Positions 8,785 to 19,111 of a stretch of DNA of 64,000 bases are shown one piece after another (position 1 is the stretch's first letter; each line of letters opens with the position of its first letter). The stretch covers positions 274,449-338,448 of the forward strand of contig CAVRYJ010000043.1 in assembly GCA_963725425.1 (NCBI GenBank), in the 5' to 3' direction. The stretch is from Clostridium_I sp963725425. GTDB lineage: Bacteria > Bacillota > Clostridia > Clostridiales > Clostridiaceae. Under the pieces are notes generated by a model. It was not told the DNA's origin and ran no database searches. It was given only the letters and a program-made list of their open reading frames with translations. Both the position numbers and the translations under genes were made by a program.

Positions 8785-10562
8785 TATTGTAGTAGTATGG
8801 GGTACCATATATGAACAGTAGTCCCTTGTCCATATATACTCTCATAACTCAATCCAAAATCATCTCCGTAATTCAGTTTAATTCTCTCATTTACATTAAA
8901 TGTACCATACCCATTTGAATTTTTTCTTCCACTCTCACTTTTCAATAGTGAATTTAATTTGTTTAGCTCTTCTACTTTCATTCCCACTCCATTGTCCTTA
9001 ACTACAAAATGTATTTTGTTATTTATTATTTCTCCATATATAAATATCTCACCCTTTCCTTCTTTTTCCTTTATCCCATGATATATTGCATTTTCTACAA
9101 GTGGCTGAAGAGTCAACTTTAGTACTCGACATTTTAAAATACTTTCATCAATACTTATTTTATATTGCATCTTGTCCTCATACCTGATTTTTTGTATTAT
9201 AAGATAGCTTTCTACATGTCTAATTTCTTCTTTTATTATTATTAACTCTTCACCTTTGCTTAAACTAATTCTAAAGAGATCTGTAAGCGCTTGGACAATT
9301 TTTATAATATCATAGGCTTCATGTTCTTGTGCCATCCATTGAATAGTATCCAGCGTATTATAAAGAAAATGTGGTTTTATTTGAGCTTCAAGTATTTCAA
9401 TTTCAGCTTTCCTTTTACCTTTTTCTTGAATTGTAACCAAATTCATTAAATTTTTGATTTCATTTATCATATGATTAAAGGCACTTCCAAGTTCACCTAT
9501 TTCATCATTATATTTATTGTCAAAATACACATCAAGATTTCCTTTTTCAGTTTCTTTCATAAGCATCTTTAATTTTGTAATAGGCTTAACTATTGATCTT
9601 GTAAAAAATATAGCTAATATTCCAGCAAATATTAACGTGACTATAGCTACCCCAATTGAATAATATTTTATATATGTTATAACTTTTAGACTTTCTGCAA
9701 CGGGGAATACACTAACTGTTTTCCAATTAGTATAATTGGAAGTTTCATAGTTTAGCTCATAATCCTTATTTTCAATTCTCTTAACCATAATTTTATTGTT
9801 TATATCCTCAAACCACTCATCCTTAATCCTATATACAACGGTATTTACAGGTGAATAAACAATTTCTCCATCAGAACCTACAATATATACAAAACCAGCC
9901 TTAGCAGGTTTTACGTTTTGAATAATACTTTTAATAGTATCTAATTTCATGTCTATAAGAATAACTCCTATACATTTTCCACTTTTATCATCTATTACTG
10001 CCTTTGAAATAGCCACCACGTCATCTGCGCTATATTGAAAAATATTGCTTACATTCCTGCCAATTGGTTTGCTAAATAATTGTATCTTTGTTGGATTTTT
10101 AGAAGCCTGCATATACCATTTTTCATTTATAAGTGGATCTCTCGATATTCTTTCCATAGTATTACTAACACACATATCACTTTCATTAACAATCATTATA
10201 CCCGCTATTTCAGGGTGTAAATCCGAATAGGTTAATATAGCATTATATGCATCATTTTGTATACTATCATAACTTGGACTAGTATTAATTATATTATCAT
10301 TCAAAAACTTCAGTACTCTAGAATCCTTTGACAAATAATCAATTATATTTTCTGTATCCTTAATATGAAAGTCAACATTATTACTTATTTGTTTTATCAT
10401 TTGATCTGTATTTGCATTTTGCTCTTCAATAATTGAATTTTTATATATGAAATTTCCAAAAGCCGTTATTGTTATTGTAGGTAATAAAATCATTAGAAAA
10501 AAATAGAGAATCAATCTATTCCCTATCTTGCTATCAAAAAAATAATACATAATTCTTTTCAA
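8784..10562 (-). CDS. YesM/LytS-type sensor histidine kinase
   Basis: The membrane sensor kinase has transmembrane segments at about residues 17-38 and 297-321 around an extracellular Cache-like domain. A HAMP segment (SIVKPITKL), a His_kinase box with the phosphorylatable His in QIKPHFLYNTLDTIQ, and an ATPase domain with LQPLVENAIYHG follow. I prefer the TTG at 10560-10562, which has GGAGTG upstream. The ATG at 10598 sits inside a TGGTATAATG extended -10 element and lacks a ribosome site. The YesN-type regulator and tandem binding protein at 15792-18825, beyond the transporter, are its likely partners. Confidence 0.88.
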   Translation of the reverse strand: MKRIMYYFFDSKIGNRLILYFFLMILLPTITITAFGNFIYKNSIIEEQNANTDQMIKQISNNVDFHIKDTENIIDYLSKDSRVLKFLNDNIINTSPSYDSIQNDAYNAILTYSDLHPEIAGIMIVNESDMCVSNTMERISRDPLINEKWYMQASKNPTKIQLFSKPIGRNVSNIFQYSADDVVAISKAVIDDKSGKCIGVILIDMKLDTIKSIIQNVKPAKAGFVYIVGSDGEIVYSPVNTVVYRIKDEWFEDINNKIMVKRIENKDYELNYETSNYTNWKTVSVFPVAESLKVITYIKYYSIGVAIVTLIFAGILAIFFTRSIVKPITKLKMLMKETEKGNLDVYFDNKYNDEIGELGSAFNHMINEIKNLMNLVTIQEKGKRKAEIEILEAQIKPHFLYNTLDTIQWMAQEHEAYDIIKIVQALTDLFRISLSKGEELIIIKEEIRHVESYLIIQKIRYEDKMQYKISIDESILKCRVLKLTLQPLVENAIYHGIKEKEGKGEIFIYGEIINNKIHFVVKDNGVGMKVEELNKLNSLLKSESGRKNSNGYGTFNVNERIKLNYGDDFGLSYESIYGQGTTVHIWYPILLQ

Positions 10563-10596
10563 TTTTATCACTCCAGTTTTACCTATGTACTCTTTC

Positions 10597-10602
10597 ATTA
10601 TA
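10597..10602 (-). promoter_or_regulatory. Extended -10 promoter of the histidine kinase gene
   Basis: The minus strand reads TATGGTATAATG, a TGn-TATAAT extended -10 element. It lies 35 nt upstream of the TTG start. The -35 is weak (ATTTCA at 10620-10625). This placement is why the more distant ATG is rejected as the start. Confidence 0.5.
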
Positions 10603-10629
10603 CCATATACAATTATCCATGAAATACAA

Positions 10630-10772
10630 AAAATAGCAAGTCAGTATGTTAGTCTATTTTGCATCATACAACGCCTTCAGAGCCCTTAGATATCTAACGC
10701 TTCCGGGTAACCTATCTCCTTGCCTGACACAAAATATCCTCATAATCTTTGACTTGTTATTTCTTTTCAGAT
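10630..10772. repeat. Family-A MITE-like repeat, copy 1
   Basis: The roughly 145-bp non-coding element has ends AAATAGCAAGTCAGTATG and TTTGACTTGTTATTTC, which are near inverse complements. It fills the gap between the permease gene and the kinase gene. Relative to the copies at 14381 and 22622 it is inverted: its left end matches their right ends and vice versa. Confidence 0.75.
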
Positions 10773-10775
10773 GCT

Positions 10776-11786
10776 CTAACTTGTAACTATTTTCTTTTTT
10801 TCATCTCTGATAATAATAATTCTTTGTAATACAATAAATAAGAATAACAACATACCTACTGCAATCTTTGTCCACCAAGAATTAAGAGTACCATTAAACA
10901 TTATAAGACTTTGAATTACACCAGTTGTTAATACACCAAACATTGGTCCTATAGGATATCCAGAACCTCCAGTTAAAAGAATTCCTCCAATTACGCAAGC
11001 TGCAATTGCATCCATCTCCATACCATTACAATGTAATCCATATCCTGAAAGAGTGTATATAGTGAATAATAAACCTCCAAGCGATGAACAAAAACCTGAT
11101 AAGGTATAAACAAGAATTTGAGTTTTTGCTACTGGTAGTCCCATAAGCATTGCTGAATTTCTATTTCCACCAATTGCATATACTGTTCTACCAAACTTTG
11201 TATACTTCAAAACATATACAGATGCTGCGACTATTATTAATGCTACAACCACGTTAATTGATATAAATGTTCCTGGTGCAACAGGTATTCTATATCCCGA
11301 AATTCCTTGAAATGTTGTGTTATTAATAGCAATAGTATCTATACTTATAATATAACTTGCACCTCTTGCAAAAAACATACCAGCGAGTGTTACAATCCAT
11401 GGATGCAGCTTAAATTTTTCTATTAGTAATCCTTGAACTGTACCGAAGGCCATTCCTACAATAAGCACAAATCCCATAACCAAAAATGGATTAACTCCTT
11501 TTCTGAGTAATGCCGCCGTAATCATACTTACAAAAGCTATCATTGCACCTACCGAAAGATCAATGCCACCTGTAAGAATAGTTAATGTTTCTCCAATTAC
11601 TACTACAATTAAATATGCATTATCAATAAAAAGATTTGCAAATACCTGTGCTGAAAAAAAGCCATCATAAAGTATTGAACCAATTAAAAATAATAACAAA
11701 AATAATGTGATAGTAGCATATATGGGAATATGTTCTTTGTTAATTTTAAATTTAGATTTACTCTTTTTAATTTCTACTTCGCTCAT
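10776..11786 (-). CDS. yjfF: Furanose ABC transporter permease, YjfF type
   Basis: The 336-residue inner-membrane permease belongs to the BPD_transp_2 (ribose/galactofuranose) family. It has about eight hydrophobic segments and the family motifs TLTILTGGIDLSVGA and IGGILLTGGSGYPIGP. It is the last gene of the four-gene transporter and overlaps the preceding permease stop by 4 bp (ATGA), implying translational coupling. Order and similarity match E. coli ytfQ-ytfR-ytfT-yjfF. The substrate here is inferred, from the GH51 neighbours, to be an arabinofuranoside or L-arabinofuranose. Confidence 0.85.
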   Translation of the reverse strand: MSEVEIKKSKSKFKINKEHIPIYATITLFLLLFLIGSILYDGFFSAQVFANLFIDNAYLIVVVIGETLTILTGGIDLSVGAMIAFVSMITAALLRKGVNPFLVMGFVLIVGMAFGTVQGLLIEKFKLHPWIVTLAGMFFARGASYIISIDTIAINNTTFQGISGYRIPVAPGTFISINVVVALIIVAASVYVLKYTKFGRTVYAIGGNRNSAMLMGLPVAKTQILVYTLSGFCSSLGGLLFTIYTLSGYGLHCNGMEMDAIAACVIGGILLTGGSGYPIGPMFGVLTTGVIQSLIMFNGTLNSWWTKIAVGMLLFLFIVLQRIIIIRDEKKKIVTS

Positions 11787-12826
11787 ACGCTTGTCACCTC
11801 TTTAACATTACGTTTCTTATTATTTATAAATCTTTTTCCTTTAAACAACTTTCTAAATTCTTCAGACTGAATAAGGCAAACCACGATAACTACTATAGCC
11901 TTAACGACAAGTGTAATTTCTGGAGGAATACCCATACTATAAATTGTTGTTGTAAGCGTTTGTATAAACAATGCTCCTATAACAGTTCCCCCTAAGTAAA
12001 ACCTTCCACCAGCCATAGAAGTTCCACCAATAACTGTAGCTAAAATAGCATCTAACTCAAACCACAAACCTGCATTGTTAGCATCTGCACTTTTTATATT
12101 AGAGCATACAATTATGCCTGCTATTCCGGCAAGGACTCCACAAATAACATAAAGCGAAAAAATAATTTTTTTAGAATTTATACCCGAAAATCTACTCGCA
12201 CTACTATTAATACCTATAGATTCAACAAATAACCCCAAAGCTGTCTTTCTTATTAATAAATATATAATAAATGTACAAAATGCAGCTATAAATATAGCCA
12301 CTGGTAAAACCCAATACCCAGTTCCTATAAATATAAAACTCTTGTTTGTAAAAGTTAATATTTGTCCACCGGTAACTAATTGTGCAATACCTCTTCCTAC
12401 AATGTACAAAATCAATGTGCCAACCATTGGCTGAACTCCAATATATGCGACTAAGAAACCATTCCAGGCGCCACATATTACTCCAGTAATTACTCCAGCT
12501 AGTATTGCCATAGGAACTGATCCATTACTAACTATAACCGTTGCTGAAACAGAGGCACTTATTGCAATTACAGATCCAACTGAAAGATCAATACCTTGTG
12601 TTGCAATAACTATAGTCATCCCTAAAGAGATCAATATAAGTGGAGCAGCATGGTTAAGTATATCTATTAGGTTTCCAAACAGATGCCCATCTTTAACTTG
12701 TATACTCAAAAATCCTGGTCTTACAGCAAAGTTGAACAAAAGCATAGCAATTAGGCACATTAATGGCCAGAATATTTGCATATGATAAAATTTCACAAAA
12801 ATGCTATCCGATTTTGACTTATTCAT
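11783..12826 (-). CDS. ytfT: Furanose ABC transporter permease, YtfT type
   Basis: The 347-residue membrane permease is of the same family as its downstream neighbour. The motif ATQGIDLSVGSVIAIS and the later ATVIGGTSMAGGRFY are diagnostic of sugar permeases of this class. It overlaps the ATPase gene upstream and the YjfF-type gene downstream by 4 bp each, so all three are co-translated. A cre-like TGTAAGCGTTTGTA lies inside the gene near 11953; whether it is functional is unknown. Confidence 0.86.
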   Translation of the reverse strand: MNKSKSDSIFVKFYHMQIFWPLMCLIAMLLFNFAVRPGFLSIQVKDGHLFGNLIDILNHAAPLILISLGMTIVIATQGIDLSVGSVIAISASVSATVIVSNGSVPMAILAGVITGVICGAWNGFLVAYIGVQPMVGTLILYIVGRGIAQLVTGGQILTFTNKSFIFIGTGYWVLPVAIFIAAFCTFIIYLLIRKTALGLFVESIGINSSASRFSGINSKKIIFSLYVICGVLAGIAGIIVCSNIKSADANNAGLWFELDAILATVIGGTSMAGGRFYLGGTVIGALFIQTLTTTIYSMGIPPEITLVVKAIVVIVVCLIQSEEFRKLFKGKRFINNKKRNVKEVTSV

Positions 12827-14349
12827 GAATTTTGACCTCCTCCTGCAATAGTTTGCATAATGGCATCTTCTTCTATATCTTCTCCTACTAATTCTCCTAT
12901 AATCTTTCTATCCCTTAATACAAGCACACGCTGACAACAATTAACCATTTCTTGAAGTTCAGATGATATAAATAAAATTGTCATACCACCTTTAGCTAAC
13001 TTTATAATGAGTTTTTTTATTTCATCTTTTGCTCCAATATCAATACCTCGTGTAGGTTCATCAAGGATTAGAAGCTGTGGATCAGTTGCAAGCCACCTTG
13101 CCAAAATAACTTTTTGTTGATTACCTCCACTTAAATTTTCAATTCTTTGTTCCATACTAGGTGTCTTGATTTTTAATAGTTCTATATATTTTTTTGATAT
13201 TTCTTGCTGTTTCTTCATTGGTAAATATTCAAATATTCCTTTATTCGACTGAAGTCCAAGTATTATATTCTCTCTTATAGTTAATTTACCAACTATACCT
13301 TCAACCTTTCTGTCTTCTGGACAAAACCCGAAACCTTCTGCTATTGCTTTTTTAGGATATATATAGGAGTATATCTTACCACTTATAGTGATAGTTCCCT
13401 GATCAGCTTTATCTATACCAAAAATTAATCTAGCACACTCGCTTCTACCTGATCCAAGCAATCCAGCCAGACCAAGAACCTCACCTTTTTTTATTTCTAT
13501 GTCGAAAGGCTCAATGCTACCTTTTCTACCAAGCTTATGTGTTTCCATTAAATTTTCACCTTGGATTTTTTCGTATGATCTTTTTACCGAATTATTTATT
13601 CGCTCTATTTCAGAAAAATCTTTTCCTATCATCTTAGATACTAAATCCATACGAGTAATTTTATCTGCATCATAAGCTCCAACTAAACTACCATTCCTAA
13701 GCACAGTAATTTTATCCGAAATTTCATAAACTTGATCTAGAAAGTGTGTTACAAATATCATTGACATTCCTTCTGATTTCAATTTTCTCATAACATCAAA
13801 TAATTGTTTTACTTCATTAGAGTCCAGACTTGAAGTTGGTTCATCAAGTACTAATATTCCCCTTGAAATATCAACGGCCCTTGCGATTGCTACCATCTGC
13901 TGAATTGCAACAGAGTAATTAGATAATACTTTTTTTACATCTATTTTTAAATTAAGTCTATCTTCTAGCAATTTTTCTGCATTTTTATAAATTGTATTCC
14001 AATCAATTCTGCCATTTTTCATTGGTTCACGACCAATATAAATATTTTCAGCTACACTTAAGTTGAGACATAAATTTACTTCTTGATAAACAGTACTTAT
14101 ACCATTCTTCTGGGCATCTCCTGTTGAAGCAATTTTAATTTCTTTCCCATTTAATGTTATTGTGCCTTCGTCTATTTCATAAACCCCTGTAAGTACTTTA
14201 ATTAAGGTAGATTTACCGGCTCCATTTTCGCCCATAAGTGCATGGATTTCACCTTTTTTCAATGTAAAATCAACGCTATTTAGGGCCTTCACACCAGGAA
14301 ACGACTTGCAAATATCCTTCATTTCCAAAACCACATTGCTATCTGACAT
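12823..14349 (-). CDS. ytfR: Sugar ABC transporter double ATPase, YtfR type
   Basis: The 508-residue ATPase carries two ABC domains, as is usual for monosaccharide importers. The first Walker A is GENGAGKST (residues 40-48). The second domain has a degenerate GLLGSGRSECAR P-loop with Arg in place of Lys, as is typical of this class, plus the canonical signature LSGGNQQKVILARW. It energises the two downstream permeases. A family-A repeat separates it from the binding-protein gene upstream, which may help set the ratio of binding protein to ATPase. Confidence 0.9.
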   Translation of the reverse strand: MSDSNVVLEMKDICKSFPGVKALNSVDFTLKKGEIHALMGENGAGKSTLIKVLTGVYEIDEGTITLNGKEIKIASTGDAQKNGISTVYQEVNLCLNLSVAENIYIGREPMKNGRIDWNTIYKNAEKLLEDRLNLKIDVKKVLSNYSVAIQQMVAIARAVDISRGILVLDEPTSSLDSNEVKQLFDVMRKLKSEGMSMIFVTHFLDQVYEISDKITVLRNGSLVGAYDADKITRMDLVSKMIGKDFSEIERINNSVKRSYEKIQGENLMETHKLGRKGSIEPFDIEIKKGEVLGLAGLLGSGRSECARLIFGIDKADQGTITISGKIYSYIYPKKAIAEGFGFCPEDRKVEGIVGKLTIRENIILGLQSNKGIFEYLPMKKQQEISKKYIELLKIKTPSMEQRIENLSGGNQQKVILARWLATDPQLLILDEPTRGIDIGAKDEIKKLIIKLAKGGMTILFISSELQEMVNCCQRVLVLRDRKIIGELVGEDIEEDAIMQTIAGGGQNS

Positions 14350-14380
14350 ATCTTATTGCCTCCTTTTCCATTAAATTTAT

Positions 14381-14541
14381 AAGGCATCTGAAAAGAAATA
14401 GCAAGTCAAAGATTCTGAGGATATTTTGCGGTAGGCTAGGAGACAAAACCTTGCGCATATTGATATATGTAATGGTTATGGCGACGACGCCTACCACGAA
14501 ATAGACCAGAATATTGACTTGCTATTTCTTTGATGATGCCT
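14381..14541. repeat. Family-A MITE-like repeat, copy 2
   Basis: The roughly 160-bp element has ends GGCATCTGAAAAGAAATAGC and the near inverse GCTATTTCTTTGATGATGCC. Its inner left sequence CAAAGATTCTGAGGATATTT is shared almost exactly with copy 4 at 22622. It lies within the transporter operon between the binding protein and ATPase genes and contains no ORF. Confidence 0.8.
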
Positions 14542-14611
14542 AAATACAAGAGAGGAGATCTCAATGTTGTAATCTTATGAACCCTCCCCTTCTTATATTT
14601 AAAAGATAATA

Positions 14612-15595
14612 CTAATATTTTCTGTTAGGTAATTCTTTTTTAGCTTGGTCTGGAGTGAACACACCTTCTTTTGATTTTATATTCTTAGGTACCGTTTTAT
14701 TTGCTAATATATCTTTTGAAGTTGCTAGTAATTGTGGTCCTAAAAGTGGATTGCACTCTACAATACCATTAGTTTTTCCATCAGCCATCATTTGGAACAT
14801 ATCTTTAATACCATCTACTGAAACTATGAAAATATCTTTTCCTGGTTTTTTACCAGCCTCTTCTATAGCTTGTATAGCACCAACACCCATATCATCATTA
14901 TGAGACCATAAAACATTAATCTTATCTCCATCAGATTTCATGAATGCTTCCATAACTTCTTTACCTTCTGCACGAGTAAAATCACCAGTTTGTGATTTTA
15001 TAATTTTGTATCCTGAATAAGGTGCAATAGTTTCATTAAATCCTTTTTGTCTACCAACCATAGCACTTGATCCAACAGTTCCCTGAATTTCAGCTATGTT
15101 TACTTTTGCATCCTTACCAAAGTGATCTATTACTAATTGAGCAGCCTTTTTGCCTTCTAGTTCCATATCAGAACCCAAGAAACAAGTATAAAGAGAATCA
15201 TCTGAAACCTTTACATCTCTATCTACTATAACAACCGGTATCTTAGCATCCTTTGCTTCTTTAAGTACTGTATCCCAACCAGTTTCTACAACGGGATCCA
15301 CTGCAATAATATCAACTTTTTCTGCTATAAAAGTTCTTATAGCCTTTATCTGATTTTCTTGTTTTTGTTGACCATCTGAAAATTTCAATTCATAATTTGG
15401 ATCTAACTTAGGGATTGATTTAATAGAGTCTGTTTCAGCAGTTCTCCAACCACTTTCTGCACCAACTTGAGCAAATCCTATTACTTTCTTTTTACTTGTT
15501 GCACTTTTGTTTCCTGAACCTGATGCACAACCTGCAAATATAGAAGTTGCAAGCATGGTTGCTGCTATGATGGCAGCTACTTTTTTTAATTTCAT
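14612..15595 (-). CDS. ytfQ: Furanose ABC transporter substrate-binding lipoprotein, YtfQ type
   Basis: The 327-residue lipoprotein has a signal peptide and a lipobox ending FAGC at Cys23. The mature part is a Peripla_BP_4 domain with the YtfQ-like opening GFAQVGAESGWRTAET. Aromatic and charged sugar-contact segments include DPVVETGWD and NDDMGVGAIQAIEEAGKKPG. AAGGGGGATAC precedes the ATG. It captures the sugar for the downstream permeases and ATPase. Similarity to E. coli YtfQ (galactofuranose) and the GH51 context suggest an L-arabinofuranose ligand, which is an inference. Confidence 0.88.
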   Translation of the reverse strand: MKLKKVAAIIAATMLATSIFAGCASGSGNKSATSKKKVIGFAQVGAESGWRTAETDSIKSIPKLDPNYELKFSDGQQKQENQIKAIRTFIAEKVDIIAVDPVVETGWDTVLKEAKDAKIPVVIVDRDVKVSDDSLYTCFLGSDMELEGKKAAQLVIDHFGKDAKVNIAEIQGTVGSSAMVGRQKGFNETIAPYSGYKIIKSQTGDFTRAEGKEVMEAFMKSDGDKINVLWSHNDDMGVGAIQAIEEAGKKPGKDIFIVSVDGIKDMFQMMADGKTNGIVECNPLLGPQLLATSKDILANKTVPKNIKSKEGVFTPDQAKKELPNRKY

Positions 15596-15650
15596 TTTTG
15601 TATCCCCCTTAAATATTATATTTAGATATCGTTTACATTTATAATTATAT

Positions 15651-15692
15651 AAAAATTGCGGATTAATGTATTTACATTAATCCGCAATTTTT
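15651..15692 (-). terminator. Long perfect-stem terminator between sensor and transporter operons
   Basis: A 20-bp perfect stem (AAAAATTGCGGATTAATGTA and its complement) with a 2-nt centre is flanked by A and T runs. It would end the response regulator/tandem binding protein transcript before ytfQ. T runs on both sides allow termination in either direction. Confidence 0.75.
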
Positions 15693-15733
15693 TATACTTT
15701 TAAGATAAACATTATATTTATTACTGGTTTACA

Positions 15734-15785
15734 CATCTGAAAGAAAATAACTAGCCAGTATGATAGTTTATTTTCTTTCAGATGC
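15734..15785. repeat. Family-A repeat, short internally deleted copy 3
   Basis: Only the two ends remain: CATCTGAAAGAAAATAACTA, a short middle with CAGTATGATAGT, and TTATTTTCTTTCAGATGCC. The arms form a clean hairpin. It abuts the stop of the tandem binding protein gene at 15792. Confidence 0.65.
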
Positions 15786-15791
15786 CCTATT

Positions 15792-17626
15792 TTAAAATTC
15801 CCCCGAATTACCCTTAACAAAAATATCTTCCGAGCTTATAATTCTGAGAGGTACTTCATTTCCAGCCATTACTTCCTTCACAGTTTTTATTAACTGAGGC
15901 CCTAAAATTGGATTACATCCGATAGTGCAATACAATTCTCCTATTTTTATTAAGTCAATTGCTTGCCTTGTACCATCAATGCCTAACACAATAATATCCT
16001 TTCCCGGAACTAGTCCACATTCTTTTATAGCCTCTATTGCTCCAAGAGCCATATCATCATTTTGGGCATACACAACATTTATTTTATTTTTGTTTTCCCT
16101 TAAAAATTTCTCTGTAACTTCTTTTCCACCATCATATGTAAAATTTCCCACATCAGACCTTATTATTTTATAATTACTATAATTTTTAATTATTTCTTTA
16201 AAACCTTCATCTCTTTCAATGGAGGGTGTTGAACCTGTGTTACCTTTAATTTCTAAGATATTTACTTTACTTTTATTAAAATGTTGTATTAATACTCTTG
16301 CAACCCTCTTTCCTTCCTCAAGAAAATCAGATCCTATACTACTTACCCAATTAGTATCATCTGAATCAACTGTTCTGTCAGTGATGATTACAGGTATCCC
16401 CGCATTTTTAGCCTCTTTTAATACATCATCCCATCCCGATTCAACAAAAGGAGAAAAAGAAATAACATCTACTTTCATTTTAATTAATTGTCTAATTAAT
16501 TTTTTTGATCTTCCTGATTTGTTCCTGATTCTAAAAACACCAAATCTACACCAGCTTCTTTAGCTGCTTCTTTAATAGATTCTTCATTTTCATCTCTCCA
16601 ACTACTTTCAGATTTTAACTGAGCATAACCAAATACAATTTTTTTATGTTCACCCGAGCCCTTGCTCTTGCTATTTAAATATTTACTCACATTATCAGTT
16701 GTGACCTTATCACTTCTTAATATTATCCTTTTAGGCGTCACCTCTTTCTTATTTAAAATATTCATAGCATAATCTACAGCCTCTTTTCCTCCCGTAGGAC
16801 AAGTAAACGTCCCCTTTAGAATACCCTTTGAAACCAAATCTAATCCTCCATTTTCATCTGGTAAACCATCCACTCCAATTATTTTAATATTTTTAATGCC
16901 TAAATTATACGCAGCTTTATAAGCTCCAAGTGCCATATAATCGTTATGTGCAAAAATCACATCTATATCTTTATCTTCTTTTAATGCTTCCGTAATTTTA
17001 TCTTCTGTTTCATCTCTTTGCCATTCACCTATAACAGTTCTAGCTATTTCTATATTCTTATCGCCTTTTAAAGCCTCCCTGAATCCTGCACTCCTACTTA
17101 TAACAGGAGGAGAATCTAATAATCCTTGAACTTCAATGACTTTACCCGGCTTATTACCAATCAAATCTTTAACCATATTTCCAGCTTGTTTACCTATTGA
17201 TTCATTATCTGTACCAATGTACAGTGTATAATCATATCCTTCAACGGCTCTATCCAGTAATATAACTGGTATTGATTTGTATACTTTACTTACTACTGGA
17301 GTCAGTTTCTCCGAATCATTTATTGATGCAATTAGCAAATCAACCCCATCATTTACCAATTCATTAATGTCATTTCTCTGCTTATCAGTATCTCCTCCAG
17401 CATCCTTATAAATTATTTTCACATTTTTATATTTTTTCACCTCGTTCATTATTTCCTCATTCATAGATATTCTCCAAGGCTCGTACAAATTAGCTTGAGA
17501 CATACCAATGACATATTGCACACCATCTGATTTATTTATACTAGTAGCATTAACAATAAATACTGAGAACAAAATAATTAACATTGATAAAATAATAATA
17601 CTTTTAACTTTAAAATTCCTAATCAA
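15792..17626 (-). pseudogene. Tandem two-domain periplasmic sugar-binding protein (1-nt frameshift)
   Basis: Two Peripla_BP_4 domains follow one another in a protein of about 611 residues. The first spans about residues 38-310 (VIGMSQANLYEPWRISMNEE). The second is YtfQ-like, from about 330 (FGYAQLKSESSWRDENEESI). An N-terminal hydrophobic anchor at residues 8-25 has no lipobox, so the protein is probably membrane-tethered. The frame breaks in seven A (plus-strand T at 16500-16506); an eighth restores one ORF. It starts at TTG 17624-17626, directly after the response regulator stop, with AGGAGG upstream. I infer a sensor rather than transport role. Confidence 0.82.
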
Positions 17627-18825
17627 TTATAAACTACCTCCTTGATATTCCTTAGGAGAAATGCCCATAGTTTTCTTGAATATTTTACAAAAATAATGTT
17701 GATTGCTATAACCTACGAGTTCTGCTACCTTATAAATCTTTATTGTAGGATCCCCCATAATTTCTATTGATTTTTTAATCCTAACATAGGTAATATAATC
17801 AATAAAACCTAAACCTATTTCTTGTTTTAATAGCTTACTTAGATATGAAGAACTTACCTTAAGGTAATCTGCAACAGTTTCAATATTGAAATCGTTTGCA
17901 TGATAGTTCTCATCAATATAATTCATTGCTAAAATTACTATAGGTTTGTATCTAGTTTTCCTGCTTATATTTTCAACCATTTCTTTGTAAGCATTTTTTA
18001 TTTCCAAAACATTAGTAAATATTTTTTTTGCTCTATTAATACCCTGCGATGAATATAAAAATATATTTTATCTTTTATTTCATTTTCCACGTCATTCCAT
18101 CCAATAATCTTATCTGCATTACCTATTACTACAACATTATTATCCTCATCAATAAATGTAAGTACAAATTCACTCAATAATTCACAAGCTATATTCTCTA
18201 CTGCAAAATTAAGAAGTTTTCTGTCCCAGATTCTACTAGATAGAACCAAATTGAATTTTTCTATTATCTTTACGACTACAATTCCTATATTACCATCAAA
18301 CTTAATTTGAAAAAAATCCAACTCCCTTATTACTTGTTCCTCTGTTAACTCTCCACTTAACCAGTTATTTAGAAATGTCTGTTTTAAATCGCTTAGATTC
18401 TCATCTAGTTTTCTATTTGTCCACTCTAAATAATCTCTTTTCTTTTCAATTTTACTTAATTCATATGTAGCCTTTAAAATTACATCTTTTAAGTTATCTA
18501 TATTAACTGGTTTTAAAATATAATCAAAGACCTTTAATTTTAATGCTTCATGGGTATATTCAAATTCATCAAAACCTGTGATTATTATAATTATACAATA
18601 CTTCTCAATTTCTTTTAATCGTGTTACAACTTCTAATCCATTAATAAATGGCATGCATATGTCTAACAAAATTATCTCTGGATGCATTTGCCCAGCAAGT
18701 TTTAATGCCATTTTGCCATCTTCTGCTTCACCTATGACTTCAATATTCAATTTATTCCAATCTATGGAATTCTTAAGTCCCTTACGTATTCTTGATTCAT
18801 CATCAGCAATTAGAAGTTTGTACAT
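17627..18825 (-). pseudogene. YesN-type response regulator, receiver plus AraC DNA-binding domain (1-nt frameshift)
   Basis: The receiver domain spans residues 1-120 with the acidic pair DD at 8-9 and phosphoacceptor Asp55 in IILLDICMPF. The C-terminal AraC-type double helix-turn-helix (ENYHANDFNIETVADYLKVS to the stop) lies in another frame. The break maps to a run of five A on the plus strand (18057-18061). One extra base joins the parts as KIYFLYSSQGINRAKK. It is followed immediately by the tandem binding protein gene. With the YesM kinase at 8784-10562 it would control the furanose transporter. Confidence 0.85.
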
Positions 18826-19003
18826 AGCTTATCCCCCTCAATAACTATAATTAAGCTTCAGTATCTTATTCCAATTATATCATATATTGTTATAATAGTT
18901 ACTAGTTACATGTTTTTATGGCTTATACATAATTATATTATTATAAATTTTTTATATATCAAACTAGAAGTATGCTGCTTCAACTTCTGGATTTTTCAAA
19001 AAT

Positions 19004-19035
19004 AAAAAAATCAGCCAATATATTAAGACTGATTT
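19004..19035 (-). terminator. Probable terminator after DUF1385/tdk
   Basis: On the minus strand AAATCAGTC pairs with GGCTGATTT with one mismatch, and seven T follow. It lies about 75 bp beyond the DUF1385 stop. Confidence 0.55.
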
Positions 19036-19061
19036 CAACATTCATAAATTTTATAAATCAT

Positions 19062-19110
19062 TATTCCATTTTGCCCTAAGGCAAAATTTCCTTAACTCTT
19101 AACTCTTAAC
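19062..19110. repeat. Family-B repeat, truncated copy
   Basis: This copy keeps the TTTTGCCCTAAGGCAAAA hairpin and the TTAACTCTTAACTCTTAAC end of the full element at 8525-8784. It ends 1-2 bp before the DUF1385 stop codon. Confidence 0.6.
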
Positions 19111-19111
19111 T

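Noticed and set aside
9280..11970. cre-like sequences inside the kinase gene (near 9285) and the YtfT-type gene (near 11953)
   Set aside because: They lie within coding sequence with no nearby start; matches this short are expected by chance.
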